42,932 nt of DNA from Thermoleophilia bacterium (GTDB taxonomy: Bacteria; Actinomycetota; Thermoleophilia; RBG-16-64-13), in assembly GCA_026415615.1 (NCBI GenBank), contig JAOAGT010000009.1:1-42932 (forward strand). Direction: 5' to 3'. The notes beneath the pieces are model-generated. The model saw nothing but the letters and a program-made list of their open reading frames with translations, made no database searches and was not told the origin of the DNA. Of this stretch, positions 15,125-23,841 are shown piece by piece. A program made the translations under genes and the position numbers. Positions within the stretch are counted from its first letter, which is position 1. Each line of letters begins with the position of its first letter.

Positions 15125-17342
15125 CAGGCGAGAGGACCTGGTCAGACAAGGCGGTGTTAGGGACTGGATTCCCAACATCATCGCCTTCTTGGCTATTTAC
15201 TGTGTACTTCTCATCTTCTACCGGCCTAACTTGCTCTTTAGCCTCACCACTACCGCAGGCGGCGATACCGGGGCGCATCATTACCCAGCACAGTATCTGA
15301 TCGAAGAACTGCTGCCGCATTTTCGACTTACCGGGTGGGCGCCAGGGTGGTATGCAGGCATGCCCATGCTGACCTTCTACTGGCCTTTCCCGTTTCTTCT
15401 CATCGCGATCCTTGACTGGTTCATGCCTTACCAGATCGCTTTTAAGATCGTTACCGTTATCGGTGTTTTTGCTTTGCCCGCAGCTGCCTATGCCATGGCG
15501 AGGCTGTGGCGGGTGCGGCGTCCGTTCCCAGTTCTGGCTGCGGTGTTTGCTCTGGCCTTTCTCCTAATGCAGAGCTACTCCATCTACGGCGGAAACATTC
15601 TTTCCACTCTGGCTGGCGAGTTTGGCTACATGATCAGCTTTGCTCTGGTGTTCTTGTTCTTGGGAACAGTGCACCGGGGCATGGAGAAACCAGGCTTCAA
15701 TCTGCTTTTTGTCCTAAATTGCCTGATTCTGCTTGCCTTGGTCCTCTCACATATTGTCACCACAATTGTTCTGGTGTGCATTGTGCCTGGTCTACTCCTG
15801 GTCAATCCCAGGTGGCGGTCCTTTGGGTATCTAGTGGCAGTGGCGGTCGTGGGCTTCTGTCTGAGTGCATTCTGGTCTCTTCCGTTTGCTGCTCACCTTG
15901 AGTGGACCGCTCACATGGCCTGGAATCAACTCCATTCCCTAAAGGACCTGGTTCCCACAGCGCTACTGCCCGTAGCGGCTCTTGGACTCATTGGCATGGC
16001 CTATGCCATTGCTCGCAAAGAACGCAAGCTCTTGCCTCTGGCATGGATCACTTTCATCACGCTGGTAATCTTCTGGATCCTTCCGGACGGACGGCTGTGG
16101 AACGCCCGGGTGCTTCCATTCTTCTATTTCTCGCTTCACATGTGGGCTGCCTACGGCACAGCTTGGTTGGTGCGGCCGTTCGCCGTCATGATGCGTGACT
16201 TGTTTAGGTTGCGTGTTCTTACGGCACGGAGAGTGTATGTGCCCGTCGTGGCAGTAGTAGTGGGCGCGATTCTGGTTGTCACTAGCACAACGGCGGCGGG
16301 GTGGATCAAGTGGAACTACTCCGGGTACGAAGGCAAGAACCAGTGGCCCCTGTACAGGCAAATACTGGACTACCTGTCGACCCTTTCCCCTGGCAGGGTG
16401 ATGGTCGAGCACGGTCAGAAGTTAGACGAATTTGGGACTCCGCGGGCGTTCGAAATAATCCCGTACTGGACTCCGCTTGACACCATGGAGGGGACGCTGA
16501 TGGAGGCCTCTTTTACCGCACCCTTCCACTTTATCAACCAAGCGGAGCTATCAAAGCAGCCAAGCAACGCCATAATCGGGGTGAGGTACCCGGGACTTAA
16601 TGTGCATCAGGGCATTACGCATCTACAGCTTATGAATATCCCCTATCTTATTGCCTTCTCTCCGGAGGTTAAGGCTGGCTTGGCTACAGACTCTCGAGTG
16701 GAGTTGCTGGCTTCTTTTGGGGACTACAACATCTACCGGATTGTTGGTTGCACCGGATATGTAGAGGTGATGAAAAACAAGCCCGTGCGCCTAAGTGTGA
16801 AGCAAAACGAGTGGCGAGACTTAGCAAATACCTGGTACCTAGATCCCACCGCGCTAGATGTTCCGTTTGTTTGGGATAGAGGAGAGGAGGCCCTCAAGCA
16901 GTTCGCTGAGATCACGCCGGAACAGGTCACCTCGGCCCCTGCAGTACCTATTAATACCGAAGGCCACGTTATCAGCGAAACCCTTGAGAACGAGAAACTT
17001 GTGTTTGACACCACCGCTATTGGTCAGCCTCACTGGATAAAGATCTCGTATTTCCCCAATTGGCATGTCGAAGGTGCTGAAGGGCCTTTCCTGGTGTCGC
17101 CCTCTTTTATGATGGTCATTCCCACCCAGAGTCACGTCACTCTCTACTACGGCCGAACGACCGTCAACACTGTGGGCCAGATTCTTGAAGGGCTGGCTTG
17201 GTTGCTGTTGTTGTGCTTAATAGCTTGGCGGTCAGTGCTGTGGTGGCGGCGCAGGAAACTGGCCGTAGCGGCGGTTGACGTTGGCCCCATAGAGTGGGCT
17301 TCGGAGGAGCAAGACGAAGCTCTACAGCGCGACGAAGACTAG
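15084..17342 (+). CDS. Large GT-C-like membrane protein (PTPS-related membrane family)
   Basis: The protein of up to 752 residues has about ten transmembrane helices in its first 430 residues and an extracytoplasmic C-terminal domain ending with another helix (near 710-730). The first loop carries GGDTGAHHYPAQYL, an acidic/His motif as in GT-C glycosyltransferases and in the membrane family misnamed '6-pyruvoyl-tetrahydropterin synthase related'. It probably transfers a sugar from a lipid carrier to an envelope acceptor. The only conventional start is TTG 15084, inside the GT2 gene and with no good ribosome-binding site; AAGGAGAGG at 15095-15103 precedes CTG codons at 15108 and 15114 instead. 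Its TAG stop is shared, antiparallel, with yjbQ. Confidence 0.75.
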   Translation: MRCGRRGKLELDSSRREDLVRQGGVRDWIPNIIAFLAIYCVLLIFYRPNLLFSLTTTAGGDTGAHHYPAQYLIEELLPHFRLTGWAPGWYAGMPMLTFYWPFPFLLIAILDWFMPYQIAFKIVTVIGVFALPAAAYAMARLWRVRRPFPVLAAVFALAFLLMQSYSIYGGNILSTLAGEFGYMISFALVFLFLGTVHRGMEKPGFNLLFVLNCLILLALVLSHIVTTIVLVCIVPGLLLVNPRWRSFGYLVAVAVVGFCLSAFWSLPFAAHLEWTAHMAWNQLHSLKDLVPTALLPVAALGLIGMAYAIARKERKLLPLAWITFITLVIFWILPDGRLWNARVLPFFYFSLHMWAAYGTAWLVRPFAVMMRDLFRLRVLTARRVYVPVVAVVVGAILVVTSTTAAGWIKWNYSGYEGKNQWPLYRQILDYLSTLSPGRVMVEHGQKLDEFGTPRAFEIIPYWTPLDTMEGTLMEASFTAPFHFINQAELSKQPSNAIIGVRYPGLNVHQGITHLQLMNIPYLIAFSPEVKAGLATDSRVELLASFGDYNIYRIVGCTGYVEVMKNKPVRLSVKQNEWRDLANTWYLDPTALDVPFVWDRGEEALKQFAEITPEQVTSAPAVPINTEGHVISETLENEKLVFDTTAIGQPHWIKISYFPNWHVEGAEGPFLVSPSFMMVIPTQSHVTLYYGRTTVNTVGQILEGLAWLLLLCLIAWRSVLWWRRRKLAVAAVDVGPIEWASEEQDEALQRDED

Positions 17343-17773
17343 CTCTGCTGGCCGATAAGGCTTGGTGGCGAAGATTCGATCAAAGTCACCCAAACTCGCC
17401 GGGTGCGGGGGCCGTCGAACTCGGCTAGGAAAATACTTTGCCAAGTGCCTAGCTGCAGGCGGCCCTGGTCGACTGGCACCAGAATCTGGTTGCCTATAAG
17501 GCTAGTCTTTACGTGGGCGTCAGAGTTTCCTTCATGATGGCGGTAGCCCCAATCTTTCGGGATGAGGCGTGAGAGGGTGGCCAGGATATCTGCTTGTACC
17601 GATGGATCCGCTCCCTCGTTTATCGTGACCCCGGCAGTAGTGTGGGGCACAAACACAAGAGCGATGCCAGAGAGGGTGGGAGCAGATTTGGCTATCGCGG
17701 ACTGGACGAGGGAAGTAATGTCTACTAGCGCTTCGCGGCTTGGACTGCGGACGGTCAGTTCAAGGTGAGACAT
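17339..17773 (-). CDS. yjbQ: YjbQ/UPF0047 family protein
   Basis: The 144-residue protein has the signature of the YjbQ family: FVPHTTAGVTINEGADPSV and YRHHEGNSDAHVKTSLIG, whose His and Glu residues line the putative metal site, and QGRLQLGTWQSIFLAEFDGPR at the end in two blocks. Some members have weak thiamine-phosphate synthase activity in vitro; the real role is unknown. The stop codon overlaps the stop of the GT-C gene on the other strand through the palindrome CTAG (17339-17342). It lies 54 bp downstream of tRNA-Ala on the same strand. A small inverted repeat (ACTCCT/AGGAGT) sits between them and may mask or be the Shine-Dalgarno. Confidence 0.9.
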   Translation of the reverse strand: MSHLELTVRSPSREALVDITSLVQSAIAKSAPTLSGIALVFVPHTTAGVTINEGADPSVQADILATLSRLIPKDWGYRHHEGNSDAHVKTSLIGNQILVPVDQGRLQLGTWQSIFLAEFDGPRTRRVWVTLIESSPPSLIGQQS

Positions 17774-17827
17774 TGTCTGTCCCTTTTCTTGGGTACTCCT
17801 CCAGGAGTGATGGTAGGGTCTAATAGG

Positions 17828-17900
17828 TGGAGGTAAGGGGATTCGAACCCCTGGCCTTCGCGATGCGAACGCGACGCTCTCCCAACTGAGCTATACCCCC
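17828..17900 (-). tRNA. tRNA-Ala (anticodon CGC)
   Basis: The minus strand folds into a complete 73-nt cloverleaf. Acceptor arm GGGGGTA pairs with TACCTCC and contains the G3-U70 pair that identifies tRNA-Ala. The D arm is GCTC/GAGC with loop AGTTGGGA, the anticodon stem is TCGCG/CGCGA with loop TTCGCAT (anticodon CGC, codon GCG), and the T arm is AGGGG/CCCCT with TTCGAAT. The discriminator is A73; the genome continues CCT, so the terminal A of CCA is not encoded. Confidence 0.96.
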
Positions 17901-17933
17901 AAGACAAGCTCGTTTTGCCGGTTAGGCTGTGTA

Positions 17934-17939
17934 TTTATA
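17934..17939 (-). promoter_or_regulatory. Candidate -10 box for tRNA-Ala
   Basis: TATAAA on the minus strand, 34 bases upstream of the tRNA 5' end, within an imperfect dyad (GGCTGTGT and ACACAGAGCC arms on the plus strand). No convincing -35 element is seen at 17 bp, so this is a weak call. Confidence 0.3.
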
Positions 17940-18011
17940 CCACACAGAGCCAATGCGTGAGACTTTGTGCGGCTAATATTTCTAGGAGCATTGCGAGGAA
18001 TAAGGAGTTTT

Positions 18012-18470
18012 ATGGCGCCTATCAAATTCGAGCCAAAAGCGCGGCCGCGCGATCGTTCGCGGCCCAGCACCATTGCCCTCATCGCCCACGATAACAAGAA
18101 ACCTGACTTATTGGACTGGGCGCGGTTCAATAGAGATACCTTGGCCGAGTACCGTCTGATAGCTACAGGCACAACAGGCAGCCTACTGGAAAGAGAGCTG
18201 GGACTAAACATTGAGAAGCTCCTCAGTGGTCCACTAGGGGGAGACCAACAGATTGGAGCCAAGATAGCCGAGGGCGAGATAGACCTTGTGATCTTCTTTT
18301 GGGACCCTTTGGAACCTCATCCTCACGACGTGGATGTGAAAGCTCTGCTGCGTATAGCTGTCGTCTACGACGTTCCCATGGCCTGCAACCGTTCAACAGC
18401 CGATTTCATCATCTCCTCGCCTCTGATGCGACAGGCTGGCTTTAAGCCTGAGGTGCAAGCACCGGCCTAG
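18012..18470 (+). CDS. mgsA: Methylglyoxal synthase
   Basis: The 152-residue enzyme turns dihydroxyacetone phosphate into methylglyoxal and phosphate, a bypass of lower glycolysis. Family blocks are clear: [46 protein letters not shown] and the [20 protein letters not shown] block with the catalytic Asp and His. I choose ATG 18012 because AAGGAG precedes it by four bases and the resulting length matches the family; the open frame extends 15 codons upstream. The gene is divergent from tRNA-Ala and ends 38 bp before a bidirectional terminator. Confidence 0.95.
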   Translation: MAPIKFEPKARPRDRSRPSTIALIAHDNKKPDLLDWARFNRDTLAEYRLIATGTTGSLLERELGLNIEKLLSGPLGGDQQIGAKIAEGEIDLVIFFWDPLEPHPHDVDVKALLRIAVVYDVPMACNRSTADFIISSPLMRQAGFKPEVQAPA

Positions 18471-18507
18471 TAGGGCAGCAAGAGCGAGGAAGAAAGTACA
18501 GGTGGGA

Positions 18508-18550
18508 AAAAGGGGCGGCGGGCGCTTGGTGCGCGCCCGCCGCCCCTTTT
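18508..18550. terminator. Bidirectional intrinsic terminator
   Basis: An 18-bp perfect stem: AAAAGGGGCGGCGGGCGC (18508-18525), loop TTGGTGC, complementary arm ending in TTTT (18533-18550). With A-run before and T-run after, it works in both directions and separates the convergent mgsA and slipin genes. Confidence 0.9.
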
Positions 18551-18595
18551 GGCTTCCAACCATCCACCTCTGTCATCTAACCCTGGTAGCGACCC

Positions 18596-19399
18596 CTAGA
18601 CGTCGGACGAGCTAGCGGCGGTACCCTCGCCTGCGCTTGGCGTTAGGTGTCTCTTAAGAAACGGCTCCACCAAATCGATGGGTAGCGGGAAGACGGTGGT
18701 GGAGTTTTTCTCGGCTGCGATTTCGGCCAGTGTTTGTAGATATCTAAGCTGTAACGCTGCCGGGGTTTGGGAAAGGACTTGAGCAGCCTGCAAGAGTTTC
18801 TCGGAAGCCTGGTATTCCCCCTCGGCTGCGATAACCTTGGCTCGCCTCTCCCGTTCCGCCTCGGCCTGCCGCGCCATGGCTCGCTGCATCCCGCCAGGGA
18901 TCTCCACGTCTTTGATTTCTACTATGCTTACCTTTACTCCCCAGGGGTCGGTCTGCTCGTCGATTATCTCTTGGAGCCTCGCATTCAGCTTGTCCCTCTC
19001 TGTGAGCAGGTGATCAAGATCTGACTGGCCAAGCACGCTGCGCAACGTGGTCTGCGCGATTTGGGAGGTAGCCATGATGTAATTCTGGACCTGGATGACT
19101 GCTTTTGACGGATCAATGACCCGAAAGTAGACTACAGCGTTGACCTTAACGGGCACGTTGTCCTTGGTAATCACCTCTTGGGCAGGGACGTCCATGGTCA
19201 CAATCCGCAGGTCTACGCGAACCACCCGGTCAATTATCGGGATAATGAAGAACAGTCCCGGACCCTTGGGTGGATTCACGCGGCCCAAGCGAAAGATTAC
19301 TCCCCGCTGATACTCGGGAAATACTTTAATCGCCGCCGAAAGAATGATGATCACAAGAACAATCACGATGATAATGGCAGCTATCGAGCCTGGATCCAT
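18596..19399 (-). CDS. Slipin/stomatin-like SPFH (band 7) protein
   Basis: The 267-residue protein has one N-terminal transmembrane helix (about 5-27), then the band 7 domain with [43 protein letters not shown] and the helical [18 protein letters not shown] segment. Members form oligomeric rings in membrane microdomains. It is paired with the NfeD-type serine protease upstream, which in archaeal homologues cleaves the hydrophobic C-terminal part of its stomatin partner. ATG 19399 has AAGGAGG upstream and overlaps the protease gene by 19 bp. The operon ends at the bidirectional terminator 50 bp downstream. Confidence 0.93.
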   Translation of the reverse strand: MDPGSIAAIIIVIVLVIIILSAAIKVFPEYQRGVIFRLGRVNPPKGPGLFFIIPIIDRVVRVDLRIVTMDVPAQEVITKDNVPVKVNAVVYFRVIDPSKAVIQVQNYIMATSQIAQTTLRSVLGQSDLDHLLTERDKLNARLQEIIDEQTDPWGVKVSIVEIKDVEIPGGMQRAMARQAEAERERRAKVIAAEGEYQASEKLLQAAQVLSQTPAALQLRYLQTLAEIAAEKNSTTVFPLPIDLVEPFLKRHLTPSAGEGTAASSSDV

Positions 19400-20766
19400 G
19401 GTTCCTCCTTGTCTTGAGCAGCCGACTGCTTGAGGGGCTCCACAATTGCGGTAAGTCCGGTCACCTCAACAACCCTAACACTCTCTCCTTTTTCAATCGT
19501 GTTTCCCGTAGTTCTCGCTTTCCACACCTCCCCTTGCACGCGAATTTGTCCCTCGGGACTAAGGGGAGATATGGCTACGCCAATAGCTCCCTGCAGGGTC
19601 TCGCTTCCCACGGCCGGGCGGCGACGTAGCACGCGTGCCACCGCTCTTATGACGATAAAGAAGAAAACGGCCACGACGATGGCCACCCCCACTAAGGCAA
19701 ACCAGCTAACTCTGAGGTAGGGCGCACTCGAATTGAAAAGCAAGAGACCGCCAGCGATCAACGAAGCGGCGCCTCCCACTCCGAGAATCCCGTGGCTCTG
19801 AATCTTGAGCTCAGCAATAAACAGAATCATGGCTAGTACCACCAGGGCCACACCCACCAGATTTACCGGCAAGACCTGGAACGCGTAGAAGGAGAGGAGC
19901 AGGGCAATAACGCCAGCTACTCCAGCTACCCCAATGCCTGGAGAGCTGAGCTCCATGATTATTCCCAGTATGCCGATGGTCATAAGGATGTAAGCGACGT
20001 CAGGGTTAGCGATGGCGTGAAGAAAACGCTGAATCCACCCCATGCTCACTTGCTTGATTGGCGCCCCTGCGGTGTGCAGCGTGAGACCTTTGGGAGTTGT
20101 CACGTATCCGTCCATCTGCTCGAGGAGCGACTCCAGATCAGGCGCCAGAAACTCGATCACATCTTGCTTTAGAGCTTCCTCAGCAGGTAGCGAGGCTGCT
20201 TCACGCACCGCTTTTTCCGCCCAGTCGGCGTTTCGGCCGTGGGTGGTAGCAAGACTGCGAATGTATGCGGCAGCGTCGTTGGTCACCTTGGCCTTCATGG
20301 TCTCATCCATTTCCTCACCCAAGGCCACAGGAGTGGCGGCTCCCACATTAGTTTGTGGAGCCATAGCCGCTACATCAGAACCCATAAGGATGTAAAGACC
20401 GGCAGAGGCTGCTCGGGCTCCCTGGGGGTAGACATAGATGACCACTGGTATTGGACAGCTGATCTCAGCCTGAATGATGTCCCTCATGGAGGAATCAAGG
20501 CCACCTGGAGTATCGATCTGGACGACCAGTGCGGCTGCCCCTTCTTCGGCCGCTTTCTCCATGGTGTCGGTCAAGTAACTGGCCAGGGCCGGATCAATAA
20601 CGCCCTTTACCTGCGTCACCCATACGGGGGACGTGGCGACAGAAGGGGAGTCAGTGGCATAAGCAACAGCCAGTCGAGCACCAGCGAGCAGCATTACGCC
20701 GAGCAAGGTGAAAACGAGAAGCAGCAGGAGGCTTCTCGCGTGCGCCGTTCTTATCCTGATTCTCAC
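19381..20766 (-). CDS. NfeD-family membrane serine protease (ClpP-class)
   Basis: The 461-residue protein starts with a signal-anchor (about 10-36) and a ClpP-fold protease domain: [18 protein letters not shown], then the nucleophile in [10 protein letters not shown] (about Ser121) and a likely catalytic Lys near residue 160 (AKVTND). Four to five transmembrane helices follow (about 250-380) and the NfeD OB-fold domain closes the protein ([23 protein letters not shown]). It is the long NfeD1b form that partners slipins. I take GTG 20766 as start since it forms a GTGA overlap with the preceding stop; GTG 20787 would add seven residues. Confidence 0.92.
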   Translation of the reverse strand: MRIRIRTAHARSLLLLLVFTLLGVMLLAGARLAVAYATDSPSVATSPVWVTQVKGVIDPALASYLTDTMEKAAEEGAAALVVQIDTPGGLDSSMRDIIQAEISCPIPVVIYVYPQGARAASAGLYILMGSDVAAMAPQTNVGAATPVALGEEMDETMKAKVTNDAAAYIRSLATTHGRNADWAEKAVREAASLPAEEALKQDVIEFLAPDLESLLEQMDGYVTTPKGLTLHTAGAPIKQVSMGWIQRFLHAIANPDVAYILMTIGILGIIMELSSPGIGVAGVAGVIALLLSFYAFQVLPVNLVGVALVVLAMILFIAELKIQSHGILGVGGAASLIAGGLLLFNSSAPYLRVSWFALVGVAIVVAVFFFIVIRAVARVLRRRPAVGSETLQGAIGVAISPLSPEGQIRVQGEVWKARTTGNTIEKGESVRVVEVTGLTAIVEPLKQSAAQDKEEPWIQAR

Positions 20767-21410
20767 CTTAAGCCTTGCCTGATCCACGCTGCCGGACTGG
20801 GAGCGGAGGGAATGCGCCGCAGCACGCGGCGTAACGCCTCCTCAAGCTGGGGCAGAAGAAAAAGCAGACTGTGAAGCTGTGATTGCATTAGTAAGAGGCC
20901 GTTCTTTTCGGCGACCACGTTAAATCCGCAGGAGGCAAGCAGCCTAGGAGAGAAAAAGCGACAGGTTCCAAGTTCCGTGTGCGCGTCCCCTGCCGTGTCT
21001 GTGTCGATGGCTGCTATGGCAAAGACCTCGCTAGCCCCTCGGTGTCTAAGTTCATGCATCGCTCTGTGTACTAACCGGCGGGCCAGTAGTTTGCCTGTTC
21101 CGATCTCCGTCCACAGGCAGAACACCAGCGTCGATTCTTCGGGGAGAACGCCAAAAGGCAAGTCGCGAAGGCGGGATAAGGCGCCTGAAGGGCAAAAGCT
21201 AATCGACCCGAGCACATGTGGGGGATCTGTGACCAAGAGTCCGGTAGTGCCCCATGTGCTCTCTAGTTGTCTCATCCAGGCTCGCTTTCTCTTGGCAGCT
21301 GCCTCGGGCGGCAAAAGCTCCGCTCCTGCGGTATGCCACCACGCACATTCGCGGCAGCTTGGCGGCAACAGCCCTTGCCGAAAGGCGTGCAGGGGCAGGA
21401 AGGCGGTCAT
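20763..21410 (-). CDS. GNAT-like acetyltransferase with N-terminal CRxCxWW motif
   Basis: This 215-residue protein starts at ATG 21410 behind AGGAGG. Its N-terminus LPPSCRECAWWHTAG resembles the CRSCVFWE start of a group of uncharacterised actinobacterial GNAT proteins. The middle section (VLGSISFCPSGAL, then LVFCLWTEIGTGKLLARRLVHRAMHELRHRGASEVFAIA in parts) fits the acetyl-CoA-binding strand-turn-helix, but the usual R/Q-xx-G-x-G/A loop is weak (GTGKLL). FFSPRLLASCGFNVV fits the end of the fold. The two N-terminal cysteines could bind a metal or be redox active. Neighbours are Asp23, NfeD and slipin genes, all envelope-related. The substrate is unknown. Confidence 0.6.
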   Translation of the reverse strand: MTAFLPLHAFRQGLLPPSCRECAWWHTAGAELLPPEAAAKRKRAWMRQLESTWGTTGLLVTDPPHVLGSISFCPSGALSRLRDLPFGVLPEESTLVFCLWTEIGTGKLLARRLVHRAMHELRHRGASEVFAIAAIDTDTAGDAHTELGTCRFFSPRLLASCGFNVVAEKNGLLLMQSQLHSLLFLLPQLEEALRRVLRRIPSAPSPAAWIRQGLR

Positions 21411-21419
21411 CTAGACCTC

Positions 21420-21782
21420 CTAGGAAGAAGCGGCCTCCGCAGGGTCTGTGATCTCGTCTACAAAGAGAGTGACAGCTCCAAGCTCCATGTCCAGAAGGGC
21501 GCGCACACGTTCCCGCACTGCTTGCTCCACTTTGGTAGCGACCTCAGGTATCACCGAACCCCAGGCCAGGCATACATGAATGTCCACGTCAAGTAGCCCG
21601 GACTCTCCCTCCTTGACAACCACTGCGCCCGAACCTTGATCGCGAGCCCAGGGCGAGATACTCCGCCATGGCGAGGAATGCAAAGCCACCACTTCCTTTA
21701 CAGAACGGGCGGCGTCGGCCACGTAGGTCGCTACTACGGCGTGAGAGACAGTTGCTGTTTCGTGCTCACGATATTCACTCAT
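21420..21782 (-). CDS. Asp23/Gls24 family envelope stress protein
   Basis: The 120-residue protein has the Asp23 fold: a start with VSHAVVATYVADAARSVKEVVAL, a middle with LLDVDIHVCLAWGSVIPEVA and a closing helix with VEQAVRERVRALLDMELGAVTLFVDEI. Members are membrane-associated alkaline-shock or envelope homeostasis proteins. It leads a four-gene operon with the GNAT-like, NfeD and slipin genes, suggesting one membrane maintenance unit. ATG 21782 follows a G-run (GGGGGG) acting as Shine-Dalgarno. Confidence 0.88.
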   Translation of the reverse strand: MSEYREHETATVSHAVVATYVADAARSVKEVVALHSSPWRSISPWARDQGSGAVVVKEGESGLLDVDIHVCLAWGSVIPEVATKVEQAVRERVRALLDMELGAVTLFVDEITDPAEAASS

Positions 21783-21827
21783 CGCGCCCCCCGGGAGCTA
21801 CAGGTAAAGTCTGGTTGCCTGCGGCTA

Positions 21828-21890
21828 TGCCTGAGCCTCACAGGTAGGTCAAGTATACGTCATCGCCACACTTCTCACGAGGCTCAGGCA
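21828..21890. repeat. 12-bp perfect inverted repeat with 39-bp spacer
   Basis: TGCCTGAGCCTC (21828-21839) and GAGGCTCAGGCA (21879-21890) are exact complements. An outer pair GTTGC (21814-21818) and GCAAC (21891-21895) extends it with a nine-base bulge. It fills the 132-bp gap between the metallophosphoesterase stop and the Asp23 start. No T-run follows on either strand. Confidence 0.85.
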
Positions 21891-21914
21891 GCAACGTGAC
21901 ACCCGTGCGTTGCT

Positions 21915-22829
21915 TCACGCGCACACCAGTCTCCAGACGGTGGCCTCTGGTCTTGAGAACAGGCGGAACGGCAGGAAACTTACGCCAAGTCCTGCGGAGA
22001 CAACCAGCTTACCTTTTCCCCATTGATAGACGCCCGAAAGATAGGCGTCGCGTGGCATATGGACAGGGCGGAGTCCAGAACGGGTGGGAAATCTCAGCTG
22101 TCCTCCGTGCGTATGCCCGGCAAAAACCAGGGGAAACAGTCGGGCAAGCGGAGAATCAGAAGCCGGGGGCCGGTGGATCAAGAGGATCGGGAAAAGAGAA
22201 GTGTTGCCGGGATCCAAAAGGCTCTGGGCTTCGCTAGGAGAGCAGGCCTCTGCAGCGTCCTTGGCTGCGCGCAGCAAAGGGTGATCAAGCAGTGGACAGC
22301 CATGGGTAAGATAGTCGCCGCCGCAGATTGTGAGGCTTGCGCCCGATCGCGGCGGTAAGCATATGCAAGTGTCCTCCAAGAGGGTTATTCCTGCCTCTTT
22401 CCACAGAGGCTGCGTATTACGGGGTTGCTCCAGGAAACCTGTCGTGATCCCGTATTCGTGGTTCCCAGTTACAGCAAATATGCCAAGCGGGGGTTTAAGG
22501 CGGGTAAGGAGATCAATGCACTGGTGATCGTCTGGGCCTCCGGTAAGAATGTCGCCGGTAAGAAACACTAGATCCGGTTTGACTTCCTCTGCCCAGCGCA
22601 CAGCTTTAGCCAGGAGTCTCATGTTGAGCGCGAACGCTCCTGCATGAACATCAGACAGGTGAAGAACAGTAACTCCTGACCATGGTCGAGGCAGACCCGG
22701 AACGTGAAGCGGCAACTGGCGAAGCCTCACCCACTGAGCCTCAAGGTACAAGTAAAGGGGGACAGTGATCCCTATCCCTGCTAAACAAGCGGCAATCAGA
22801 CTCTCACGACACTTGGCGTCTGGTTTCAT
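21915..22829 (-). CDS. Membrane-anchored calcineurin-like metallophosphoesterase
   Basis: The 304-residue protein starts at ATG 22829 with one transmembrane helix (about 10-28). The metallophosphoesterase motifs follow in order: VLHLSDVHAG (D, H ligands), FLTGDILTGGPDD, VTGNHEYG, LLIHRPP and FAGHTHGGQ. This matches YkuE/YpbG-like phosphodiesterases of the outer membrane face. The open frame continues upstream for 154 codons, but that part is antisense to the inositol-phosphatase gene and has no domain, so I cut it. It ends in a region with a long inverted repeat. Its in vivo substrate is unknown. Confidence 0.9.
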   Translation of the reverse strand: MKPDAKCRESLIAACLAGIGITVPLYLYLEAQWVRLRQLPLHVPGLPRPWSGVTVLHLSDVHAGAFALNMRLLAKAVRWAEEVKPDLVFLTGDILTGGPDDHQCIDLLTRLKPPLGIFAVTGNHEYGITTGFLEQPRNTQPLWKEAGITLLEDTCICLPPRSGASLTICGGDYLTHGCPLLDHPLLRAAKDAAEACSPSEAQSLLDPGNTSLFPILLIHRPPASDSPLARLFPLVFAGHTHGGQLRFPTRSGLRPVHMPRDAYLSGVYQWGKGKLVVSAGLGVSFLPFRLFSRPEATVWRLVCA

Positions 22830-22893
22830 GAGGTATATGGTAGCCCGGTGGTTGTGGACATACACACATCGGCTGAGCAAGAAGGATGTTAGG

Positions 22894-23841
22894 TTGTCAG
22901 TGAGCAGAGTGGATATCTCCAAAGAACTGGCAGTTTCTCTTCTACGCCAACGCGGCCGCCGCCCCTTGTCGCCGACTGAAGAGAGGTGGCTAGTTTGTAC
23001 CGCAGAGATGGCGGCAGCGGGAAAACGGGTCGCTCGGAGGCTGTGGGGCACTATGTCGGGAAGAAACGTCCTTGGCAGGGGTGCCGGGGGAGACCGTACT
23101 CTCCATATTGATGACGCGTGTGAAAGAGCCATGCTTAAGAAGCTGGAGGCTCTAGCTCCCGAGCCGTGGTCTTTAGTGTCCGAGGAGGCGGGGCTGGTCG
23201 AGCGGCAGGGGACAGCTTGCCGGGTGTTGGTAGATCCCCTGGACGGAAGCCTGAACGCCAAGCGGGGACTGGCCCCATTTGGGGCGTCCATAGCAGTGGC
23301 TCACGGAGAGAGCCTTGCCGACGTTTCGGTGGGCTATGTGGAAGACTACACACGGCCCTGGCGCTTTGCAGCCGTACGTGGCGCAGGGGCTGTGGTTTCG
23401 GGAAGACACGGAAAATCAACAGCAGTTGACCACTCGACAGAAGATCGCCCAGACGTTGTGGAGGTTATGCTCCTTGAGTTGGGTAGCCCCAGCCGATACG
23501 AATTTGCGGTCGAGGAGCTTGCCCTCTTAGCCAGTGAAGAACATGAGAGCGACTTGCGGATAAGGCAGGTTGGCTCTTTGGCCTTATCACTTTGTTACGT
23601 CGCGGCGGGCTTAGCTGATGTTTTGGTTGCTCTAGTACGGTCGCGAGCGGTGGATATCGCGGCTGGCCTGCTAATTCTCGTTGAAGCCGGAGGGGGCGCG
23701 GCTCCGTTGGGCAGGCTTGATCTCTGGGACGCACCCCTCGATCTCGAACGACGCTCAGCTTTTGTTGCGTGGCGCCCCGGGCTAGACGCCAGTAAGATGC
23801 AGGAGCGCGTAGGCAAGCTGTATCAGAAACTAGCGCTCTGA
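22894..23841 (+). CDS. Inositol monophosphatase/fructose-1,6-bisphosphatase superfamily protein
   Basis: The protein of about 315 residues has the Li-sensitive phosphatase signature: SEEAG (first acidic metal ligands), DPLDGSLNAKRG (Asp114, Asp117) and SRAVDIAAGLLILVEAGG (Asp254). The core is closest to archaeal-type IMPase/FBPase enzymes that hydrolyse inositol-1-phosphate or fructose-1,6-bisphosphate. The start is ambiguous: TTG 22894 has GAAGGA seven bases upstream; GTG 22900 and GTG 22909 follow; the open frame reaches 22765 but overlaps the divergent phosphoesterase. The last 12 bp overlap the convergent HEAT-like gene. Confidence 0.82.
   Translation: MSVSRVDISKELAVSLLRQRGRRPLSPTEERWLVCTAEMAAAGKRVARRLWGTMSGRNVLGRGAGGDRTLHIDDACERAMLKKLEALAPEPWSLVSEEAGLVERQGTACRVLVDPLDGSLNAKRGLAPFGASIAVAHGESLADVSVGYVEDYTRPWRFAAVRGAGAVVSGRHGKSTAVDHSTEDRPDVVEVMLLELGSPSRYEFAVEELALLASEEHESDLRIRQVGSLALSLCYVAAGLADVLVALVRSRAVDIAAGLLILVEAGGGAAPLGRLDLWDAPLDLERRSAFVAWRPGLDASKMQERVGKLYQKLAL

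Noticed and set aside
22830-23291. N-terminal 154-codon extension of the metallophosphoesterase frame
   Set aside because: It is antisense to the conserved inositol-phosphatase gene, low in recognisable domain content, and the internal ATG 22829 gives a normal signal-anchor start.
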